Assembly: GCF_900128485.1 (NCBI RefSeq)
Contig: NZ_LT635844.1
Span: 1 to 51,446, forward strand
Reading direction: 5' to 3'
Source of the DNA: Duodenibacillus massiliensis
GTDB lineage: Bacteria; Pseudomonadota; Gammaproteobacteria; Burkholderiales; Burkholderiaceae_F
DNA length: 51,446 bases
Below, in pieces: positions 18,863 to 29,746 of the stretch. A program made the translations under genes and the position numbers. Every line of letters starts with the position of its first letter. Position 1 is the first letter of the stretch. A model generated the notes under the pieces. That model ran no database searches. It was not told where the DNA came from and saw nothing but the letters and a program-made list of their open reading frames with translations.

Positions 18863-20029
18863 GTGATCTCACGTTTTCTCGGAACTCTCGCTTTCGTGCC
18901 GGTTGTTTTTTGTCTTCTGACGACCGGTAATTCCGCCCTGGCGTTGTCACTCACGCTTTTTGACTCCGTCAGCGGCATGGTGCTCATTGAGAAAGAACAG
19001 CATAAAAAACTCAATCCCGGCGATTTTGTGCAGCTGATGACGCTATACACAGCATTGCGGCTGACTGACGGAAAAGACCGTTTATCCCTGACGGTGACTG
19101 TGCCGGAAAGCAATATTGCGGCACGGCAGAATGCCCGCAGGCTTTATCTCAGAGCAGGACAAACCGTTTCCTTTAACGGTCTTATTAAGGCGGTTGCCGT
19201 CACCAATGCCGAGGAGGCCTGTCATGTCCTTGCCGGTACGAACGGACTCAATACAAGGGAATTTGTGGAAAAAATGAATTTTTATGCCGCAGAAGCCGGC
19301 ATGAAAAACTCCCTGTTTACCTCCCCGGTGACTGCCCCCGGACAAGTATCAAGTGCATACGATCTGGCGCTGCTCACACAGGAAATCAGAACCCGTTACC
19401 CGGACATATTTGCCCTGTTTTCAGAAAAAACATTTTCCTTTGCCGGCAACAATCAGCGCAACAGGAATCTGCTGCTGTGGCGCGGCGACGATATTGACGG
19501 CGTGATGAGCAACAAAACATCAACCGCTTTTATCGCCTCTTCGGTTCATAAAAAAATCACAGCTGATACGGAACGCAGACTGATTGCCGTTTACCTCCCT
19601 GACAGAAATGCCCGGACCGATGTCTCGATCAATCAGGTGCTGACGCTGTTTCGCAAGGGAAGAGCCGACTTCGAAACAATCCGGCTTTTTACGGCAGGCA
19701 CTCCGGTTTCAGCGCTTGAAGTACTGGGCGGCAACCGCAACCGGCTCGAAGTTGCCGCTGACAAGGATATCTGGGTTTCCATCGACCGGGCCAAGCTCGC
19801 CGCACGCGGCACAGGCGGTATTACCGGCCGCGTGGAATACAAAAAGCCCGTGCTTGCTCCTGTGCGTAAAGGCGATGAAATTGCCCGGCTTCATGTGGAA
19901 TTTGAAGGAAAAGAACTGTCGTCTTTTCCGCTGAGAGCCATGTACGATATCGGCGAAGGCAGTACCCTGAGCCGCTTTATTGATTCGGTGCGGCTCAAAC
20001 TCAATGCCGAACCGACGGAGAAAAAATGA
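18863..20029 (+). CDS. PBP5-like D-Ala-D-Ala carboxypeptidase homologue lacking catalytic motifs
   Basis: This 388-residue protein aligns over its whole length with DacA/DacC penicillin-binding proteins. It has a signal peptide (about 1-27), a transpeptidase-like domain (about 28-260) and a PBP5 C-terminal beta domain (about 270-365) ending in a basic amphipathic tail. All three active-site motifs are changed. The SxxK motif (SLTK in the family) reads DFVQ at 54-57, SGN reads NAE at 115-117, and KTG reads MSN at 195-197. The flanks are well kept (LNPGDFVQLMT, ITGRVEYKKPVLAPVRKGD). The frame is intact and coupled to ybeD by ATGA, as in dacA-ybeD of other proteobacteria. I infer a pseudoenzyme with a binding or structural role at the cell wall. 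Confidence 0.85.
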   Translation: MISRFLGTLAFVPVVFCLLTTGNSALALSLTLFDSVSGMVLIEKEQHKKLNPGDFVQLMTLYTALRLTDGKDRLSLTVTVPESNIAARQNARRLYLRAGQTVSFNGLIKAVAVTNAEEACHVLAGTNGLNTREFVEKMNFYAAEAGMKNSLFTSPVTAPGQVSSAYDLALLTQEIRTRYPDIFALFSEKTFSFAGNNQRNRNLLLWRGDDIDGVMSNKTSTAFIASSVHKKITADTERRLIAVYLPDRNARTDVSINQVLTLFRKGRADFETIRLFTAGTPVSALEVLGGNRNRLEVAADKDIWVSIDRAKLAARGTGGITGRVEYKKPVLAPVRKGDEIARLHVEFEGKELSSFPLRAMYDIGEGSTLSRFIDSVRLKLNAEPTEKK

Positions 20030-20331
20030 CTGAACAGAAAACCGACCGCGTCACAATAACGGAAACCTCCGGTGAAGACTCACTTTTAAAATTTCCGACG
20101 GAGTTTCCCATTAAGGTGATGGGACTTACCACGCCGGATTTTGCCGAAGTCATCGGCAGTGCCGTCCGGGAAATCGCACCGGACTTTGATCCGGCAGGCA
20201 TCAAAACCGAATATTCCAAAACCCGTAAATACACATCCCTGACGGTTGTTGTAAATGCTCAGAGCAAAGATCAGCTCGACACCATTTACCGTATGCTCAC
20301 CTCGCACCCGATGGTCAAGGTTGTTCTCTGA
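20026..20331 (+). CDS. ybeD: YbeD / DUF493 family protein
   Basis: The 101-residue protein matches DUF493: LLKFPTEFPIKVMGL near the start, then a beta-alpha fold ending YTSLTVVVNAQSKDQLDTIY and HPMVKVVL. The fold is ACT-like and probably regulatory, but no activity is established. The start ATG overlaps the PBP5-like stop (ATGA). In many proteobacteria the order is dacA-ybeD-lipB-lipA; here the next gene is menA instead of lipB. Confidence 0.88.
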   Translation: MTEQKTDRVTITETSGEDSLLKFPTEFPIKVMGLTTPDFAEVIGSAVREIAPDFDPAGIKTEYSKTRKYTSLTVVVNAQSKDQLDTIYRMLTSHPMVKVVL

Positions 20332-20337
20332 TACCAA

Positions 20338-21264
20338 ATGACTCCGGATAAAACCGTAAAGCCCGGCAGTCTTGCTGCCTGGGTAGCCTGCGCCCGCCCG
20401 AAAACCTGGCTGATTGCCGTCTCCCCGGTATTGGTAGGGTTACTGTTTGCCTTGGCTGAGACAAAGACACTTGATATCACCACAGCCGCTGCCACGCTCT
20501 TAATTGCCGTGCTGATGCAGGTCATCAGCAATATGGAAAACGATGCCGGCTACACGAAACGAAAGGCCGAGCGATCGACACGCAAGGGACTGCCCCGTGC
20601 CACCGCAAACGGCTGGCTCACGGTTAAGGCCGTGGAAAATGCCATCCGCCTGCTTGCCCTCGTTGCTGTTCTGGACACAGCCTTCCTCGTTTATAAAGGC
20701 GGCTGGGTTTTTATTCTGATCTGTCTGGCTTCCGTCATTGCCGCCTACTGTTACATGGGCGGCCCCAGACCGATTGCCTACACCCCCTTCGGAGAAGCGG
20801 TTGTCTTCATCTTTTTCGGGATTACCGCTGTCTGCGGCACCTTTTATCTGCAAACACTGTCGCTTAACACGGAAGTCGTGATTGCCTCTGCGGCTCTGGG
20901 CCTGCAGGCAGCGGCCGTTTTAGCCGTAAACAATTTCAGAGATCTTGAGCATGATGCTTCGGTCGGAAGAAAAACGCTCGCGGTGCTTTTAGGTCATCAA
21001 GGAATGCTGACCGCCTACCGCGTACTCATTCTCGCACCCTACGCTCTGATTGCGCTTTTAATCGCTATTGAGCCCTCCTACTGGCCCTGCCTGCTTGGCG
21101 CCGTCACCGTTTTTTCCGCACTGAAACTTGCCCGGGATCTCGGCCTAAAAAAGGGACTCGAACTTAATGATGTGATGTTCGGCACCATTAAACTGGAACT
21201 TCGCTTTGCCGTGTGCCTGATGACAGGAGCCCTGGTGACGTTTCTGCTCACAAACGGTTTTTAA
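20338..21264 (+). CDS. menA: 1,4-dihydroxy-2-naphthoate polyprenyltransferase
   Basis: MenA attaches the polyprenyl tail to 1,4-dihydroxy-2-naphthoate, giving demethylmenaquinone. The 308-residue protein is a UbiA-superfamily membrane enzyme with about eight to nine helices. ARPKTWLIAVSPVLVG near the start is MenA-like. The first prenyl-diphosphate motif is QVISNMENDAGY (N65, N68, D69), and the second is NNFRDLEHDASVGRKTL. MenA is chosen over UbiA because of these motif forms. It begins 6 bases after ybeD. Menaquinone capacity suggests anaerobic or microaerobic respiration; other men genes are not in the window. Confidence 0.88.
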   Translation: MTPDKTVKPGSLAAWVACARPKTWLIAVSPVLVGLLFALAETKTLDITTAAATLLIAVLMQVISNMENDAGYTKRKAERSTRKGLPRATANGWLTVKAVENAIRLLALVAVLDTAFLVYKGGWVFILICLASVIAAYCYMGGPRPIAYTPFGEAVVFIFFGITAVCGTFYLQTLSLNTEVVIASAALGLQAAAVLAVNNFRDLEHDASVGRKTLAVLLGHQGMLTAYRVLILAPYALIALLIAIEPSYWPCLLGAVTVFSALKLARDLGLKKGLELNDVMFGTIKLELRFAVCLMTGALVTFLLTNGF

Positions 21265-21290
21265 AAAAGGCCGCACTGTAAAAGGCGGCC
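21263..21290 (-). terminator. Terminator of the BON lipoprotein unit
   Basis: On the minus strand GGCCGC and GCGGCC form a 6-bp stem with a 10-base loop, followed by TTTTTT. It lies about 50 bases beyond the BON gene stop and overlaps the end of the convergent menA gene. Confidence 0.75.
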
Positions 21291-21341
21291 CGTCCCAAAC
21301 AATACGGCCGGGGCTTTACACCTGCCGCAGTCAGTACAGAG

Positions 21342-22010
21342 TTATTCCTGACTCATCCGTTTCTGATGCTCTTCCTGTTCTCTGCGGATCTGCTCAAGCC
21401 TCAGGGCACTGAGTAACTCAACATGCGACACAACCCGCACGACGCCGCCCGTTGCTGCCGCCGTTCGGCAGGCTGCCTCATTTTCCTCACTGCTTAAAAG
21501 CCCCGTGAGATAAACAATACCGCGGTCCACCGTTACCTTCATCTGATTAATGGAGACGCGTTGGTTACCGATCAGGTTGGCCCTGACCTTGGCGGCCAGT
21601 GTTGAATCACTCATACGCTGTCCGAGACCGGAGGGCGTCATCACCGCAAGTTCATTAATGACGCGCTTTACGTCAAGGCTCACTCGGGCCGTGTTTTCCG
21701 CGGTCTTTCGGCCTTCTTCCGTCGGTACCTCACCGGTGAGAAGCACCCAACCGTTATAGGCCGTCACAGTGATGTGATTTTGCTCAGCCGCTCCGAGCGC
21801 ACGGGAGATCTCCCAGCCGACACGCTTTTCGAGCACTTCATCATTTAAGACGGCCCCGGTGGAACGCCGGTCAGCCATTGTTGACACAGTGGTGCTCCCG
21901 ACAGCCACGGCGCCGCCGAAAATCAGCGGGGCACACCCCGACATCAGTAAAGAAGTACCTGCGGTCGCGCACATCAGCACCGCGCAGACAGCTTTTCTGT
22001 TCATTGCCAT
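21342..22010 (-). CDS. Dual BON-domain lipoprotein (OsmY/DolP-like)
   Basis: The 222-residue protein has a lipoprotein signal with lipobox LLMSGC (C26), so it is probably anchored in the outer membrane. Two BON domains follow: about 60-125 (ITVTAYNGWVLLTGEVPTE) and about 138-205 (MKVTVDRGIVYLTGLLSSEE). Tandem BON lipoproteins such as DolP (YraP) bind anionic phospholipid and help outer-membrane integrity. The C-terminus is a charged Glu/Arg/Gln helix. ATG at 22010 or two codons later are both possible. The Crp-like gene lies 19 bases upstream on the same strand. Confidence 0.82.
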   Translation of the reverse strand: MAMNRKAVCAVLMCATAGTSLLMSGCAPLIFGGAVAVGSTTVSTMADRRSTGAVLNDEVLEKRVGWEISRALGAAEQNHITVTAYNGWVLLTGEVPTEEGRKTAENTARVSLDVKRVINELAVMTPSGLGQRMSDSTLAAKVRANLIGNQRVSINQMKVTVDRGIVYLTGLLSSEENEAACRTAAATGGVVRVVSHVELLSALRLEQIRREQEEHQKRMSQE

Positions 22011-22029
22011 ATCTTTCTATCCATAACTG

Positions 22030-22809
22030 TTATCTTTCAACGTCAGGCATAACCATCGTATCAGGGACAGCCACCGACTGCTCGATATCTTTCTGCATCT
22101 GCAGAAACGGTTTAAGCCATACCCAGTGGTCCAGAAGCTCTGTTCTGCGCATCCATAAGGCTCCGGAAGAATGCATAAACAGATCTCTCGCGATCCAGTC
22201 CCTGATGATCTGATCAATCGTTGCGGAGGAACAGGAAATCACGGAAGCCATGAGCTTTCTTGAAGGCAGTGCCGGAAGCCGGATCCATGTGTTCGAAGAC
22301 TCAAGCTTTGGAATCACGCTTTTAACAGCGCTCACCAGAGCCGCCGTCAGAAATACGCCGAGCCGCCGCTCGGGCTTGGCCACATGACACACCATAAGCC
22401 CCAGCCGTTCACTGACGGCTCTTCGCATATGGTACGACGTAAGCTCGTGATTCCATCCGGCATCAACTTCCGCCAGGCGCAGCAAAATCGAAGGATTGAC
22501 CGTCAGAATCTCTGACTGCGTCAGTGCCCAGTACTTTCTCGGCAGATTATCCAGCCGGCTGAAGGCATTCGTAGTTACGGCAAAACTGCCGGGGCCGGAA
22601 AGCGTCAGCATAAACGGAGAATGGCTTCCGGGATTCAGCAGCGCCTGAGCCAAAAATCCCCTTTCCACAAAAACAACGTGGTTAAACCACGTGCGCCCTG
22701 CGGCATCCCCGGGCCACAGAGTGAGGCGTCTGCCCAGGTTATGCATGACACGCATCATCTCCGGCGATAAAACCGGCGCGAACCAAGGCATTAGTTCAGA
22801 GTTCTGCAT
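22030..22809 (-). CDS. Crp/Fnr-like transcription regulator
   Basis: The 259-residue protein has a cupin-like N-terminal part (about 20-110, with WPGDAAG and VFVERGFLAQALL) and a C-terminal winged-helix region (LPSRKLMASVISCSSATIDQIIRDWIARDLF, about 180-212), arranged as in Crp/Fnr regulators. I see neither the phosphate-binding cassette typical of cAMP-binding members nor an Fnr-type Cys cluster, so the signal is unknown. It is a weak family match by eye. It is transcribed away from the candidate origin and may be cotranscribed with the BON gene. Confidence 0.55.
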   Translation of the reverse strand: MQNSELMPWFAPVLSPEMMRVMHNLGRRLTLWPGDAAGRTWFNHVVFVERGFLAQALLNPGSHSPFMLTLSGPGSFAVTTNAFSRLDNLPRKYWALTQSEILTVNPSILLRLAEVDAGWNHELTSYHMRRAVSERLGLMVCHVAKPERRLGVFLTAALVSAVKSVIPKLESSNTWIRLPALPSRKLMASVISCSSATIDQIIRDWIARDLFMHSSGALWMRRTELLDHWVWLKPFLQMQKDIEQSVAVPDTMVMPDVER

Positions 22810-22909
22810 GTACTGCTTCTATTCATACTCTAACGACAGACGGACAATACTGTCTAAAACCAAAGACTGCAAGAGCCGGAGCTGCCTTCAGTGGCACCCC
22901 TGTGTGAAC

Positions 22910-23260
22910 AAGTCTGTGGAAAAGGCTGAGGATAAAAGAGAATGCCGAAGGGAAAAGGGAAAACTCAAAAATCAGGACAAAGTTTTACACACAGCTCTCC
23001 ACAGGGTTTCCACAAAGCATTTCAAAGCTTATCCAACAGGTTATCCACAAGCTAACGCATTGAATTTAAAGTTGTTTATTGAATTATTAACAGTTTTTTC
23101 CACACCTATTGTTTACTACTGTTAATTTAAAGATTTAAAAACAAATAAAACCCAAGAACAACAAAAATCTCAAGGCCGATACTCACGGAAAATATAGAAA
23201 ACAAATAAAAATCAATAAGATAAGAAAAACACCCGATCGCACATAAAAAATGGAGCAACC
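22910..23260. other. oriC: Candidate chromosomal replication origin (oriC)
   Basis: The whole of 22810-23445 is non-coding. Between 22915 and 23104 there are at least four DnaA-box-like 9-mers at zero or one mismatch: TGTGGAAAA (22915, reverse), TGAGGATAA (22927, reverse), a perfect TTATCCACA (23041) and TTTTCCACA (23096). Weaker ones lie at 22983, 22995, 23006 and 23029. They are followed by about 150 bases of very AT-rich DNA (23050-23235), as expected of an unwinding element. The adjacent minus-strand genes lead to gyrB-dnaN-dnaA. The site is 6 kb from dnaA, whereas the dnaA-rpmH gap holds only one box. Confidence 0.62.
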
Positions 23261-23286
23261 AGTCTTCCGGCTGAACGATGTGCAGT

Positions 23287-23339
23287 CAAAAACAAGACGG
23301 AACTTCTATAAAGCGATGCAATCAGAAGTTCCGTCTTGT
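23287..23339 (-). terminator. Long perfect hairpin, probable terminator of the nucleotidase-gyrB unit
   Basis: A 16-bp perfect inverted repeat has arms at 23292-23307 and 23324-23339 with a 16-base loop. On the minus strand it is followed by TTTTT, so it fits a strong intrinsic terminator about 110 bases past the 5'-nucleotidase stop. It would shield the oriC candidate from transcription. 23340-23445 contains nothing else that I recognise. Confidence 0.7.
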
Positions 23340-23445
23340 CAGGATCAGAAGTTGAGTTTTTTATTAATAAACGGGATATAGCGTTATTTTGCTGTCAAAT
23401 AACACGATCTTCTACTAACTATTTAAAACAAATATGTGTTTTAAA

Positions 23446-24387
23446 TCAAGATTTCTTGCCGAAATTTGTAATTCCGAACGGTACAAGGACGCTGGGGACT
23501 GTTGTTGCCGTTTTCTCGAGGTGTGTGAGCTGATCGTCAAAGAAGATATGGGGTTTGAGCGCAGCGAGAATGTTGCTCTTCGGGAGCCCGTCCAAAAGAA
23601 AGAGCTCTGCAGCACTCATCCCCAGAGTCTTTAACGTGGTGATGAGCCGCTGTTCGCTCGGCGCTCCGCGGGAAGTCACAATGGAGACACGGATGGCGGG
23701 CTTGTAATAAGGATCATTCTTCCCCCGCTGCGCATCCATTTTCTGAAACGCTGCAATCTTGGTGAAAAGCCGGTTTAAAGGCCCCGGCGTATGGGGCGTA
23801 TTGGCCTTGGTGACTTCAAGGTGCTGAAATCCGGCGAGTCCCTCTTTCTGATATTCCCGTTCGGCCTCATCATCAATGATGACACCGTCAAAGTCGAAGG
23901 CGATCCGAAGCTCGTTGTCGTCTCCGTTGTCTTCTTCGGCCTTCTTTCCGCTCGGAATAACCCACCCGCCGGGCAAACCCTGCTGGATCGCATACATGAC
24001 GTTTTCCCTGTTGGCGCTCAGAAAAAGCGATACGTCAAAGGATTTGATGTAGGGAAACGTAGATTGCCCGGAAGTGAAGGCACCGGCTTTGACGGGAAGA
24101 TTGTAGTGGCGGCAGGAGCTGAAAAAGCGCTCACCGGTTTCCGGCGAATTGCGGCTTAAAACAACCACACGGAAGGGTTCGGCCTCGCCGAACAGTTCGT
24201 TAAGCTTTAACAGGCGTTTGATGAAGGGAAAGGCGACGCCCGGGGCAAGTGGATCGTCCTTATGACTTTCCTGATAATCCCTGTAGGCGGCGATTCCCTT
24301 TTCTTCAAACAGCCGGTGCTCGCTTTCCAGATCAAACAGTGCGCGGGATGACACCGCGACAACGAGTTGGTTTTCTGTTGTTTTCAA
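23446..24387 (-). CDS. 5'-nucleotidase (cytosolic cN-I type)
   Basis: The 313-residue protein resembles the 5'-nucleotidase family of mammalian cN-I, a HAD-superfamily branch that dephosphorylates nucleoside monophosphates. Visible features are LVVAVSSRALFDLESEHRLF at the start, FRVVVLSRNSPETGERF, the HAD motif IAFDFDGVIIDDEAE (D165, D167), SIVTSRGAPSEQRLITTL and the late motif PHIFFDDQLTHLE. No signal peptide is present. It begins 32 bases after the gyrB stop on the same strand, so it is probably cotranscribed with gyrB. Confidence 0.85.
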   Translation of the reverse strand: MKTTENQLVVAVSSRALFDLESEHRLFEEKGIAAYRDYQESHKDDPLAPGVAFPFIKRLLKLNELFGEAEPFRVVVLSRNSPETGERFFSSCRHYNLPVKAGAFTSGQSTFPYIKSFDVSLFLSANRENVMYAIQQGLPGGWVIPSGKKAEEDNGDDNELRIAFDFDGVIIDDEAEREYQKEGLAGFQHLEVTKANTPHTPGPLNRLFTKIAAFQKMDAQRGKNDPYYKPAIRVSIVTSRGAPSEQRLITTLKTLGMSAAELFLLDGLPKSNILAALKPHIFFDDQLTHLEKTATTVPSVLVPFGITNFGKKS

Positions 24388-24419
24388 GGTGTCCTCCCGG
24401 AACTTAAAGGTCAGTGTGA

Positions 24420-27029
<2,610 letters not shown>

Positions 27030-27080
27030 TCACTTGCACCGGTTTGTTCTTCAGAAAAAATGTTACTCAGATACGCACTA

Positions 27081-27116
27081 CGCCAATGCAGCTGACTCAC
27101 ACAGTCTGCATTGGCG
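27081..27116. other. Hairpin in the dnaN-gyrB gap
   Basis: CGCCAATGCAG and CTGCATTGGCG form a perfect 11-bp stem with a 14-base loop in the 178-base gap. There is no adjacent T-run on either strand, so it is not a classic terminator. It may be an RNA processing or stability element in the dnaN-gyrB message. Confidence 0.55.
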
Positions 27117-27159
27117 CAGTTCTTGCCGGACTCTCTGACGGAGTTAACCGTCACTGCCG

Positions 27160-28269
27160 TCAGATGCGCATCGGCATCAGTACGTAACGGAACTGTTCGC
27201 TCTCGGGCATTGTCAGAAGCGTCGCCCCCTGAGAAGAGGAGAACGCAAAGCAGACGTCGCTGTTTTTCAGATTACCGAGCACGTCAAGCAGGTACGTCAC
27301 GTTAAAGCCCAGATCGAGATCGGGGCCTTCATAATTGATCTTGATGTCTTCCGAGGCCTCTTCCATCTCGTTGTTTGCGCTCTGGATATGGAGCTTGCCC
27401 GGTGTGATGACCCAGCGCAGGCCCTTGAATTTTTCGTTGGCCAAAATGGCGGCGCGGCGCAGGGCTCCGATCAGTTCCTCGCGGTTGACAAGAAAGCGCT
27501 TGTCATTGTTGGTGGGAATAACGCGGCTGTAATCGGGGTACTTGCCGTCAATGAGTTTTGTCAGAAACTCAATTTCACCGAACGTGAAGCGGGCCTGCTG
27601 CGGCCCCATGTCGATCGTCACGGGATCATCATTGTCAGGCAGCAGTTTCATGAGCTGCTGAATGGTCTTGCGTGGCAGAATCGCTTCGACTTTTTCCGTG
27701 ACTTCCATGTCCATTTCAGAGTCGCAGCACGCCAGGCGATGGCCGTCGGTGGCAACCGCACGCACCATTTTCCCGTCCAGCACAAGAAGCATGCCGTTCA
27801 GGTAGAAGCGCACGTCCTGCTGAGCCATGGCAAAGTGCACCATCTGAATCAGATGCTTTAAAACCGATGCGGGCAGTGTGATGTGCACGTCCATTTCGGA
27901 GACGGGCAGCTGAGGATAACCGTCAGCCGGCAGTGGCACGAGGCTAAACTTGGAAGCATTGGCTTTCAAAAGGATATGACGGCCGTCATTTTCAAGGCTG
28001 ACTTCCGTGCCGTTACCGGAAATGGCGTTTAACAGTGCCGTGAGTTTGGCTGCCGGCAGCGTGGTGCTGAAATCGCCTTCTCCGCAGCCGACGGCGGCCT
28101 TGGTTTTGGTCTGAATTTCAAGATCGGTTGTTGTGAAGTAAACCGTCTCGTTTTGCTTTTCGATCAGGATGTTGGACAAGATGGCGACGGTCTGACGCCC
28201 TTCCACAATCCCGCCGACAGTCTGCAGCGGTTTCAGAAGTGCTTCGCGGGTGCACTGAATAAACGGCAT
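27160..28269 (-). CDS. dnaN: DNA polymerase III beta subunit (sliding clamp)
   Basis: DnaN is the ring clamp that tethers DNA polymerase III. The 369-residue length matches the family (E. coli 366). Three beta-clamp domains are seen, with REALLKPLQTVGGIVEGRQTVAILSN at the start split over the first helix, MLLVLDGKMVRAVATDGHRLA in the second domain and a C-terminal YVLMPMRI, the clamp-binding tail. It lies between dnaA and gyrB on the minus strand, the standard order. Confidence 0.97.
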   Translation of the reverse strand: MPFIQCTREALLKPLQTVGGIVEGRQTVAILSNILIEKQNETVYFTTTDLEIQTKTKAAVGCGEGDFSTTLPAAKLTALLNAISGNGTEVSLENDGRHILLKANASKFSLVPLPADGYPQLPVSEMDVHITLPASVLKHLIQMVHFAMAQQDVRFYLNGMLLVLDGKMVRAVATDGHRLACCDSEMDMEVTEKVEAILPRKTIQQLMKLLPDNDDPVTIDMGPQQARFTFGEIEFLTKLIDGKYPDYSRVIPTNNDKRFLVNREELIGALRRAAILANEKFKGLRWVITPGKLHIQSANNEMEEASEDIKINYEGPDLDLGFNVTYLLDVLGNLKNSDVCFAFSSSQGATLLTMPESEQFRYVLMPMRI

Positions 28270-28393
28270 TTAAGAATTCCTTCTGTTCAACAACAAGTCG
28301 TGATGACTTGAATTTTCAATATTATCAGTGGATTTTAATCGAAAAAACGTCCGAAAACCCTTGTTTTCCGTACTTTTCACGGGAAGAACCGGG

Positions 28394-29746
28394 TTAGTTC
28401 TTCAGGCGTTGTTCCAAAATGTTGAGTTCGTGTTTCAGAGCTTCGTCCGTATTGCGGCTTGTCATGACCTTTTTACAGGCATACATCACGGTAGTGTGAT
28501 CTTTTTTACCGAAAAACGAAGCAATTTCCGGAAGACTCTTTTGAGTGAGTTCCTTAGCCAAGTACATGGCAATCTGTCGGGCATACACCACAGGGCCCTT
28601 GCGGGATTTCGAATACATGTCCGAAACCTTCAGGTTGTAGTACTCGGAGACGACCTGCTGAATATTTTCCACCGTCACGGGAACCGCACTCACATTAAAG
28701 ACGTCACGCAGGGCGACTTTGGCGGTTTCAACGGATACCGGAAGATTGTGGAAATTCGTGTAGGCCAGAATCTGCTGAACGGCACCTTCGAGTTCGCGTA
28801 CGTTGCTTTTAAGCCGTTTGGCAATGATGACGGCAACTTCTTCCGGCATTTCAAGCCCGGATCTGTCGGCTTTCTGCAGCAGAATCTGAATACGCATGTC
28901 CAGTTCCGGCGGCTCAACCGAGACAACCAGCCCCTGCGTCAGACGTGAAAGCAGCCGTTCCTGGAAAGCCTTCAGATTGCGGGGATAGGTATCGCTTGTG
29001 AGCACAATCTGTTTGCCGTGCGGCACCATACGCTCAAAAGCAAGGAAGAAGTTTGTCTGAGTACCTTCGCGGCTTGCAAAGCTCTGAATATCATCGATAA
29101 GCAGAAGATCGAGATTTTGGTAGCGGTTCTCGAAGGTCTGCATTTTCTCCGGATGATTGTTGTTGAGCCCGCGGACGGCATCGGTAAATTCATTGATGTA
29201 CTGTTGGGCCGAAATACAGCGGACGCGGGCACCGGGATGCGTTTTGATGTACTGATGGCCGATAGCCTGCATCAGGTGTGTTTTACCCAGACCGACGCCG
29301 CCGTAGATAAAAAGCGGGTTGTAAATGGCATTGGTGCTGTTGGCCACCTGCTGAGCTGCGGCATAAGCAAGCTGGTTGGCCTTACCCTCAACAATGTTTT
29401 CAAACGTGAGGTTGGGCAATAACCCCGTATCCTGCAATGCCGTCTGAACTGCCGCCGGTGCAGACTCGGCGGTAAACGGTGCCGTAGCGGGCTTTACTTC
29501 GGATTCGCTCACTTCCCAGGTAATGTCGATTTCCCGACCGGCCGTCTGGTTGATGACCGTCTGAATCTGAGCGCCGTACGAAGTCTGCAGTGTGCGCGCC
29601 TTTGCGCCGGAATCAGCTATGAGCGTGAGCGAGCCGCTCTCAAGCCCCGTTTCATCTGCCTGAAGATCGGCAAACCAGTTTTGAAAGACTTCCTGCGCGT
29701 ATCTTTGACGAAGTTCTTCTAGGCAACGATTCCAAAATTCAGACAT
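28394..29746 (-). CDS. dnaA: Chromosomal replication initiator DnaA
   Basis: DnaA binds the 9-mer boxes and opens oriC. From the ATG at 29746 it has 450 residues and starts MSEFWNRCLEELRQRY, as in other proteobacteria. Domain III has the Walker A GGVGLGKTHLMQAIGHQ, Walker B LLIDDIQSF and SRLTQGLVVSVEPPELDMR. Domain IV has KSRKGPVVYARQIAMYLAKEL and the box-binding KKDHTTVMYACKKV. An open frame extends 52 codons further upstream but is unlike the family, so I reject it. The linker domain II is short. A DnaA box at 29935 may allow autoregulation. Confidence 0.97.
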   Translation of the reverse strand: MSEFWNRCLEELRQRYAQEVFQNWFADLQADETGLESGSLTLIADSGAKARTLQTSYGAQIQTVINQTAGREIDITWEVSESEVKPATAPFTAESAPAAVQTALQDTGLLPNLTFENIVEGKANQLAYAAAQQVANSTNAIYNPLFIYGGVGLGKTHLMQAIGHQYIKTHPGARVRCISAQQYINEFTDAVRGLNNNHPEKMQTFENRYQNLDLLLIDDIQSFASREGTQTNFFLAFERMVPHGKQIVLTSDTYPRNLKAFQERLLSRLTQGLVVSVEPPELDMRIQILLQKADRSGLEMPEEVAVIIAKRLKSNVRELEGAVQQILAYTNFHNLPVSVETAKVALRDVFNVSAVPVTVENIQQVVSEYYNLKVSDMYSKSRKGPVVYARQIAMYLAKELTQKSLPEIASFFGKKDHTTVMYACKKVMTSRNTDEALKHELNILEQRLKN

